NCBI GenBank assembly: GCA_964568735.1
Contig: CAZMRF010000001.1
Span: 290,627 to 354,626 of the forward strand
Direction of reading: 5' to 3'
DNA from: CAZMRF01 sp964568735
GTDB taxonomy: Bacteria > Acidobacteriota > Polarisedimenticolia > JACPZX01
Length of the DNA: 64,000 nt
Shown: in pieces, positions 58,648-64,000 of the stretch
Position numbering within the stretch: the stretch's first letter is position 1
How the letters are laid out: every line of letters starts with the position of its first letter
Position numbers and translations under genes: made by a program
The notes under the pieces: generated by a model
Database searches by the model: none
The model's input: the letters and a program-made list of their open reading frames with translations, nothing else
Told to the model about the DNA's origin: nothing

Positions 58648-59777
58648 CGGCCACGCGCTCCGTAGAACGATGCGATCCCCTCGCAGACCTCGCGCACCTG
58701 TTCCTCCCCGAGGCCGGGATAGATCGGAAGCGCAAGGACCTCGCGGCAGGCGCGCTCGGCCTCGGGCAGGTCTCCTTCCCCGAGGCCGATCTCCCGGAAG
58801 CAGGGCTGGTGATGGAGCGGCACCGGGTAGTAGATCGCGCAGCCGATCTCCTTTCCTTTCAGGAAAGCCGCCAGATCGTCACGGCGCTCGGCGCGAATGA
58901 CGTACTGGTGCCAGGCCGGCACCTCTCCCGGGCCGGGCCGCGGCGGGAGCCGCAGCGGCGATCCGTCTCCGCCGAAGATCCCGCCGAGGAGCTCCGAGTA
59001 GAGCGCGGCCGTGCGCCGGCGCCGCGCGCTCCAGTCGTCGAGACGCGTGAGCTTCACGCGCAGGACGGCCGCCTGGAACGCATCCAGGCGGCTGTTCAGC
59101 CCGATGACGGAGTGCTGGTATCCCCCGGTGTCGCCGTGCGCCCGGAGGAGACGGATCTTCGAGGCGAGATCCGCGTCGCCCGTGGTGACCAGGCCGCCGT
59201 CACCCATCCCGCCGAGGTTCTTGGTCGGATAGAACGAGAAGGAGGCCGCATCGCCGAAGGAGCCCGCTCGACGGCCGCCGCGTGAAGCCCCGATCGACTG
59301 TGCCGCGTCCTCGACGAGTCGAAGGCCCTTCTCCTTCGCGAGGGACTCGAAGCTCTCCCAGTCCGCACAGAGGCCGTACAGATCGACGGGCAGGATGGCC
59401 CGGGTCCTCGGCGTGATCGCGGCCGCGGCCCGCTCCGGATCCAGGTTGCAGGTCGTGCGATCGACGTCGGCGAAGACGGGGCGGGCCCCCGCCCTGACGA
59501 TGGCGGTCCCGGTGGCGATGAAGGTGAAGGGTGTGGTGACGACCTCGTCGCCCGGCCCCACCCCCAGCGCCGCGAGCGCGAGGAAGAGCCCGTCGGTGCC
59601 CGACGCGACGGCGACGGCGTGGACTCCGCCGCAGCGCTCCGCCAGCTCCACCTCCAGCCGCCGCGTCTCCTCTCCGAGGATGAACTGCCCGGAATCGAGG
59701 ACGCGCCGCAGAGCGCTCTCGATCTCGGCGCGAAGAGGGACATGCTGATGGGAGAGGTCCAGGAAGGGAATGCTCAC
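58644..59777 (-). CDS. DegT/DnrJ/EryC1-type sugar aminotransferase
   Basis: 377 residues from GTG 59777 (GTGA overlap with the ligase gene). PLP enzyme signatures: SGTDGLFLAL (58-68, phosphate contact), VVTTPFTFIATG, DLYG near 132, VEDAAQSIGA (cofactor Asp157) and SFYPTKNLGG with Schiff-base Lys186. The family transfers an amino group to a keto-sugar nucleotide. With the downstream epimerase and dehydrogenase genes it points to an aminosugar or amino-uronic acid in the polymer. The keto-sugar-forming partner (dehydratase or oxidase) is not within the window unless the dehydrogenase/epimerase pair supplies it. Confidence 0.93.
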   Translation of the reverse strand: MSIPFLDLSHQHVPLRAEIESALRRVLDSGQFILGEETRRLEVELAERCGGVHAVAVASGTDGLFLALAALGVGPGDEVVTTPFTFIATGTAIVRAGARPVFADVDRTTCNLDPERAAAAITPRTRAILPVDLYGLCADWESFESLAKEKGLRLVEDAAQSIGASRGGRRAGSFGDAASFSFYPTKNLGGMGDGGLVTTGDADLASKIRLLRAHGDTGGYQHSVIGLNSRLDAFQAAVLRVKLTRLDDWSARRRRTAALYSELLGGIFGGDGSPLRLPPRPGPGEVPAWHQYVIRAERRDDLAAFLKGKEIGCAIYYPVPLHHQPCFREIGLGEGDLPEAERACREVLALPIYPGLGEEQVREVCEGIASFYGARGR

Positions 59778-61381
59778 GCAGGGGCCTCCGCGTTTTCCTG
59801 CCGGGAGATGACAACGGCCGAGAGCACGACGAATGGAACGGCGCAGCCGACAATCTGCAGGGGGAAGTCCACGAAGGAGTGCAGGGCGACGGCCACGATC
59901 CCCGTGACGGCGCCGTGCATGGCGAGGCTCCTCCCCTCCCCCAGGCCCAGCATCCCGGGGCGCAGGTGCCGCCACGCGAAGATCCCGAGCGCCACGGCGA
60001 AGATGGCGAAGCCGATCCCGCCTGCCTCCGCGAGGACTTGCAGATAATCGTTGTGCGCCTCGTGCCAGACCGCGGCGGTGCCCATCGGGTAGTACTGCTT
60101 CCAGGCCTGGGGGAAGGTGCCGAGACCCGTTCCGAGAAGCGGTGAGCCCGAGATGATCTCGAGGGTGGCCCTCCAGCCGAGGAGCCTCGAGAAGAGAGAG
60201 GGCTCAGCCTCGACGTCACCGAGGACGCGGAGCTTCCCTGCCAGGGGGCCCAGGCCCAGCCAGAAAGAGAGAGCGAGCGCCACCAGCACGAGCGACAGCG
60301 CGACGAGGGCTTCGGGCTTCCCGATCCGGCGCCGGGCGGCGAGAAGCGCCCCGTGAAGGCCGAGAGCCGCCACGAGAGCCAGGACCGCGCCGCGGGAGGC
60401 CGAGAGCACGACGGCGCTGGCCATGACGCCCACGACGAAGGCGGCCAGGAGGAGGCGAGCCAGCGGCTCGGCCCCGAGCGAGGCGAAGCGCCGCCGGCCG
60501 CCACCCCCGGCCAGCACGTCGCGTGCCTCGTCCATGAGGGTCCCCGTCGCGATCGGCACGATCATGACGAGCAGGGCGGCGAAGTGGTTGTGGTTCACGA
60601 AGGGGCCGAAGGGCGATGCCGCGGGATCGACCGGAAGGAGCCAGTAGATCTTCCCGTTCCACGAGAGGCGCTGGATGATCCCGAAGATCGCGAGAGCGAA
60701 ACCGTACAGGACGACGGCCCGGAGGAGGCGATCCACCTGCGAGCGGCGCGTGAAGGCGTGCAGCGCCACGACGAACAGGATGCCGAGGCAGAGGAGAAGC
60801 GCCAGCCTCGCGACCGTGGCGTGAGGGTAGATGCTCAGGGTGCGCAGGCTCGACGCCCGCGCCTGAAGGCTCGATGGCGTCTCACCCGGAGCGTCGAGAA
60901 TGCGCTCCACTACCCCGTCGTGCCCCGGGCCCAGGAGGAAGCTCCCCATTCCCGCGAAGTCGACGGCCTCCCCCGCGGCGAGCCCCGGCAGCGAGTCGGC
61001 CTGGAGGCGGTGCGTGGAGGGAGAGAGCAGCCGGACGATCGGAGCGGGCAGCGGCGCGAGCTGCGCCGCCACGACGGCGAGGAAGAGAAGCACCGGCAGG
61101 CCGAGCCCTGTCCTGACGAGGCGATGGCCGAAGAGATGGAGAGGAAACCCCCGGCCGGGATCCTGGGCCTGCGAGCCGCCCCCCGCGAAGGCCGCACGGG
61201 GGAGCGCCGGAGGGATCCACACGGCACGCAGCACCCAGACGAGGCCGAGGGCGAGCGCCAGGCACTGGAATGCGGCCTGGCTCGTGTCGCCGGTGGTCCC
61301 CAGGGCCAGCGGCGTGGCGATGACCAGGAAGAGCACCCCGCCACGGAGGAGGGCATCGAAGGCCGCCGCCCGGAGGCGCAA
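59774..61381 (-). CDS. Second Wzy/WaaL-type O-antigen polymerase or ligase
   Basis: 535 residues from TTG 61381, which directly abuts the epimerase stop (TGATTG). About 12 membrane helices; Wzy_C signature FGPFVNHNHFAALLVM and, in the large loop, GSPLLGTGLGTFPQAWKQYYP with WHEAHNDYLQVLAEAGGIGF (conserved His). This is the H-E-A-H-N-D-Y form common in larger ligase-like proteins; the relative at 34420-35823 has AHNMYVD. Having both suggests separate polymerase and ligase roles or two glycans. Confidence 0.9.
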   Translation of the reverse strand: MRLRAAAFDALLRGGVLFLVIATPLALGTTGDTSQAAFQCLALALGLVWVLRAVWIPPALPRAAFAGGGSQAQDPGRGFPLHLFGHRLVRTGLGLPVLLFLAVVAAQLAPLPAPIVRLLSPSTHRLQADSLPGLAAGEAVDFAGMGSFLLGPGHDGVVERILDAPGETPSSLQARASSLRTLSIYPHATVARLALLLCLGILFVVALHAFTRRSQVDRLLRAVVLYGFALAIFGIIQRLSWNGKIYWLLPVDPAASPFGPFVNHNHFAALLVMIVPIATGTLMDEARDVLAGGGGRRRFASLGAEPLARLLLAAFVVGVMASAVVLSASRGAVLALVAALGLHGALLAARRRIGKPEALVALSLVLVALALSFWLGLGPLAGKLRVLGDVEAEPSLFSRLLGWRATLEIISGSPLLGTGLGTFPQAWKQYYPMGTAAVWHEAHNDYLQVLAEAGGIGFAIFAVALGIFAWRHLRPGMLGLGEGRSLAMHGAVTGIVAVALHSFVDFPLQIVGCAVPFVVLSAVVISRQENAEAPA

Positions 61382-62341
61382 TCAGTGCCCTCCCGTGAAC
61401 CAGGCGACGGTGCGCCGGAGCCCCGCCTCCAGATCCACCTTCACCTCGTAGCCGAGCTGATCCTTCGCCGCGGAGATGTCGGCGAGCGAGTGGCGGACGT
61501 CTCCCGGCCTGGCCTCGGCATGCAGCGGGGCTACCGAAGTGCCGAGGATTTCGTTGATGAGGCGCACCAGGTCGAGCAGCGAGACCCGCCGTGCGCAAGC
61601 CACGTTGTAGGCGCGCCCGAGCGCGCTCTCGCCCGCGGTGCAGGCGAGGAGGTTGGCATCCACCGTGTTGTCCACGAAGCAGAAGTCTCGCGTCTGACCC
61701 CCGTCGCCGTAGATCGTGGGGCGGGCACCGCGCGCGATCGCGGTGATGAACTTCGGGATCACCGCCGCGTACTCGGACTTCGGGTCCTGGCGCGGCCCGA
61801 AGACATTGAAGTAGCGGAGAGAAACCGTCGGGAGGCCATAGAGGGCGTGGAAGACCCGTGCATACTGCTCCCCCGCCAGCTTCTGGATCGCGTAGGGCGA
61901 GAGGGGCGAGGTGGGCATACTTTCTATCTTGGGCAGCGTGGGGGTGTCGCCGTAGGCCGATGAAGAGGAGGCGTAGACGAAACGCCGCACTCCCGATTCC
62001 CTCGAGGCTTGCAGGACGTTCAGGGTGCCCGTTGCGTTCGCGGCGTGGGTCCTGAGAGGCTCGGCCACGGAGCGCGGGACCGACGGCACGGCCGCCTGGT
62101 GCAGCACGAAGGAGGCGCCCTCGACGGCCCGGCGGGCGAAGTCCGGGTCGGCCAGCGTCCCCTCGAGGATCTCGAGGTCCCCCGCGCCGCCGGCTGCGGC
62201 CCTCGCCGATTCGAGGTTCTCGCGCTTCCCCGAGGAGAAATCGTCGACGGCCCGGACGCGGCGGCCCTCGCGGAGCAGCCGCTCCACCACGTGAGAGCCG
62301 ATGAAGCCGGCGCCGCCGGTGACCGCGTAGAGGTCGCTCAT
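61382..62341 (-). CDS. NAD-dependent UDP-sugar epimerase/dehydratase (SDR)
   Basis: 319 residues. Rossmann loop TGGAGFIGSH at 8-17, catalytic SSSS (125-128) and Y150xxxK154 (PYAIQKLAGE), NVFGPRQDP and YGDGGQTRDFCFVDN. Closest in pattern to WbpP/Gne-type UDP-GlcNAc or UDP-Glc C4-epimerases. Start overlaps the dehydrogenase stop by ATGA. It supplies UDP-Gal, UDP-GalNAc or a uronate for the polymer; specificity cannot be settled from sequence. Confidence 0.93.
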   Translation of the reverse strand: MSDLYAVTGGAGFIGSHVVERLLREGRRVRAVDDFSSGKRENLESARAAAGGAGDLEILEGTLADPDFARRAVEGASFVLHQAAVPSVPRSVAEPLRTHAANATGTLNVLQASRESGVRRFVYASSSSAYGDTPTLPKIESMPTSPLSPYAIQKLAGEQYARVFHALYGLPTVSLRYFNVFGPRQDPKSEYAAVIPKFITAIARGARPTIYGDGGQTRDFCFVDNTVDANLLACTAGESALGRAYNVACARRVSLLDLVRLINEILGTSVAPLHAEARPGDVRHSLADISAAKDQLGYEVKVDLEAGLRRTVAWFTGGH

Positions 62342-63663
62342 GGATTACCGGGCGCATCCACGCCGGGGCGGCCGACGCAACGGTAGGTGAAACCCAGCTT
62401 GCTCATCTCCTGGGGCTCGTAGATGTTGCGCAGGTCCACGATGACGGGCCGTCGCATCGCCTTCCTGACGCGCTCCAGATCCAGCTGCCGGAACTGGTTC
62501 CACTCCGTGGCCACGATCATGACGTCGGCCTTGTCCACGGCTGCGTACTCGCTTTCAACCAGGTCGATCCCCGGGAATGCCCGAGCCACGGCCTCCATGG
62601 CCACGGGATCATAGGCGCGGACCTTCATGCCCCACTCTTTCAGAACTGAGATGATCCTGAGCGAGGGGGCCTCGCGGATGTCGTCGGTGTTCGGCTTGAA
62701 GGAGAGGCCCAGCACGGCGGCCGTCGCGCCTGCCGGGTGGGGGACCACCTCCCGCACCTTCGACATCACCCTGGCCACCTGATCTTCGTTCACCTGGATC
62801 ACCGCGTCCACGATCCTGAGGCCGTACCCGTGCTCGCGGGCGATCCGCGCGATGGCGGCGGTGTCCTTGGGAAAGCACGACCCCCCGAAGCCGGGCCCCG
62901 GGTGCAGGAACTTCCTCCCGATCCGGTTGTCGAGCCCCATGCCGCGGGAGAGCGTGTGGACGTCCGCGCCGACCAGGTCGCAGAGGTTCGCCATCTCGTT
63001 GATGAAGGAGATCTTCGTGGCGAGGAAGGCGTTGCTGGCATACTTGATCATCTCGGCCGTCACGACGTCGGTGATGACGAAGGGCGCCTCGATGAGGTAG
63101 AGGGGGCGGTAGAGGTCCTTGAGGATGGCCGTGGCGCCATCGTCCTCGGTGCCGATCACGACCCGGTTGGGCCGCATGAAGTCCTCGACGGCCGCCCCTT
63201 CCCGCAGGAACTCGGGGTTCGAGGCCACGGAGAAGGAAACCCGGCCGCCGGAGCTCTCCTCGATGATCCTCCGGATCATGGAACCCGTGCCCATCGGCAC
63301 GGTGCTCTTCGTGACGATGACCTTGTAGTCGGTGAGGTTGGCGGCGATCGCCCGCGCCACCTCCTTCACGAAGGTGAGGTCCGCGGCCCCCGTCTGGTCG
63401 GGAGGCGTCCCGACCGCGATGAAGATCACGAGCGATTCCCGGATGGCGGTGGGGAGGTCGGTCGTGAAGGTGAGCCTTCCCTGCCGGACGTTGCGATCGA
63501 CGACCTCGTCGAGCCCGGGCTCGAAGAACGGGATCTTCCCGCTCTTGAGGGCGGCGATCTTCGCCTCGTCCTTGTCGACACAGGTCACGCGCACGCCGAA
63601 CTCGGCGAAGCAGGCCCCCGTCACGAGGCCAACGTATCCCGTTCCCGCGACCGCGATGTTCAT
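62338..63663 (-). CDS. UDP-glucose-type nucleotide-sugar 6-dehydrogenase
   Basis: 441 residues. NAD loop IAVAGTGYVGLVTGACFAEFG at 3-23, VGTPPDQTGAADLTFV near 84-99, TVPMGTG, EFLREG, MIKYASNAFLATKISFINE with Lys207, and the catalytic Cys263 in GPGFGGSCFPKDT; C-terminal LGLSFKPNTDDIREAPS. This fits UDP-glucose dehydrogenase more than GDP-mannose or UDP-ManNAc dehydrogenases. It makes a UDP-uronic acid, so the polymer is probably acidic. It starts 3 bases after the stop of the upstream glycosyltransferase. Confidence 0.94.
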   Translation of the reverse strand: MNIAVAGTGYVGLVTGACFAEFGVRVTCVDKDEAKIAALKSGKIPFFEPGLDEVVDRNVRQGRLTFTTDLPTAIRESLVIFIAVGTPPDQTGAADLTFVKEVARAIAANLTDYKVIVTKSTVPMGTGSMIRRIIEESSGGRVSFSVASNPEFLREGAAVEDFMRPNRVVIGTEDDGATAILKDLYRPLYLIEAPFVITDVVTAEMIKYASNAFLATKISFINEMANLCDLVGADVHTLSRGMGLDNRIGRKFLHPGPGFGGSCFPKDTAAIARIAREHGYGLRIVDAVIQVNEDQVARVMSKVREVVPHPAGATAAVLGLSFKPNTDDIREAPSLRIISVLKEWGMKVRAYDPVAMEAVARAFPGIDLVESEYAAVDKADVMIVATEWNQFRQLDLERVRKAMRRPVIVDLRNIYEPQEMSKLGFTYRCVGRPGVDAPGNP

Positions 63664-63666
63664 GCG

Positions 63667-64000
63667 CTAGTCCGCGATCCTGTATCGAAAGATGTGCCAG
63701 AGGGCCGACATTCCGTCCTTCCAGGTGATCTTCTTGCCCTGGTCGTAGTCCCTCCCGTGGTAGGAGACGGGAACCTCGTAGATCCTCCACCTCCGGCGCG
63801 CCACCTTCATGGTGAACTCCGGCTCGAACCCGAACCTGTCCGATCTCAGCGGCATCCCGGCCAGGACCTCGCGGCGGAAGGCCTTGTAGCAGGTCTCCAT
63901 GTCGGAGAGGTTCAGATTGGTGAACATATTCGAGAGCAGCGTGAGCACGCCCATGATGCCGAAGGCGTAGATCAGCATCTCCCAATCCTTCGGGAGCCCG
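63667..64000 (-). CDS. Glycosyltransferase family 2 (polyprenyl-phosphate glycosyltransferase type), C-terminal part
   Basis: The last 110 residues, open to the window edge. Contains SNMFTNLNLSDMETCYKAFRREVLAGMPLRSDRFGFEPEFTMKVARRRWRIYEVPVSYHGRDYDQGKKI, the acceptor-side half of DPM1/GtrB-like GT2 enzymes (SDMETCYKAF, FEPE, SYxGRDYxxGKKI). Such enzymes transfer a hexose to polyprenyl phosphate. The final residues KDGMSALWHIFRYRIAD suggest no C-terminal membrane helices. First gene in the visible part of the operon that runs to manC. Confidence 0.9.
   Translation of the reverse strand, partial: GLPKDWEMLIYAFGIMGVLTLLSNMFTNLNLSDMETCYKAFRREVLAGMPLRSDRFGFEPEFTMKVARRRWRIYEVPVSYHGRDYDQGKKITWKDGMSALWHIFRYRIAD

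Noticed and set aside
1..64000. CRISPR arrays, tRNA and rRNA genes
   Set aside because: No regularly spaced repeats of CRISPR size and no tRNA or rRNA signature sequences were seen by eye; a tRNAscan or Rfam search was not possible here.

Overview
The window is high-GC bacterial chromosome from a Gram-negative organism. Evidence for the envelope type is a Wza-type outer-membrane export protein, a predicted beta-barrel protein and an OmpA-type lipoprotein. Genes are packed, GTG and TTG starts are frequent, and neighbours often overlap by 4 bases. I cannot place it in a phylum from sequence alone; an uncultured soil or sediment lineage (Acidobacteriota, Myxococcota or Eisenbacteria-like) would fit. 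No rRNA, tRNA or CRISPR array was seen.

Layout: 1-3.2 kb holds a three-gene operon of two FAD oxidoreductases and a GcvT-like aminomethyltransferase. 3.5-5.9 kb is a two-component system, divergent from a secreted PDZ protein with a strong terminator. 6.8-13.5 kb is housekeeping and accessory: secreted M20 amidohydrolase, GDYXXLXY/DUF2157 membrane pair (the latter with an in-frame TAG), ROK sugar kinase, a lipoprotein and an MFS transporter.

13.5-41.1 kb and 56.2-64 kb form a Wzx/Wzy-type exopolysaccharide locus. It has a tyrosine-kinase co-polymerase, Wza-like export protein, WbaP-like initiating transferase, flippase, two Wzy/WaaL-type polymerase/ligases, at least seven glycosyltransferases, and sugar-nucleotide genes (ManC, DegT aminotransferase, epimerase, UDP-sugar dehydrogenase). 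Embedded in it are an OMP-FecR-CHASE2/PAS/GGDEF/EAL module that could tie export to c-di-GMP, an OmpA lipoprotein, a VWA protein, two nucleotidyltransferase-like proteins (one fused to a thymidylate-kinase-like domain) and an SGNH hydrolase.

The two halves of the locus are separated by foreign DNA at 41.3-55.8 kb. An IS21-family element (41371-47277, 6-bp target duplication) carries istA/istB and, nested in its right arm, a recombinase-in-trio (RIT) element: three overlapping tyrosine recombinases bounded by a perfect 37-bp inverted repeat. Next come a small membrane protein and a 2500-residue secreted RHS/YD-repeat protein. Its core is split by a long fibronectin-III-like insertion and it ends in a variable effector-like domain.

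The best candidates for something undescribed are the nested IS21/RIT structure with its recombinase-site organisation, the split-core RHS protein with its membrane-protein neighbour, and the nucleotidyltransferase/kinase fusion inside the polysaccharide operon.
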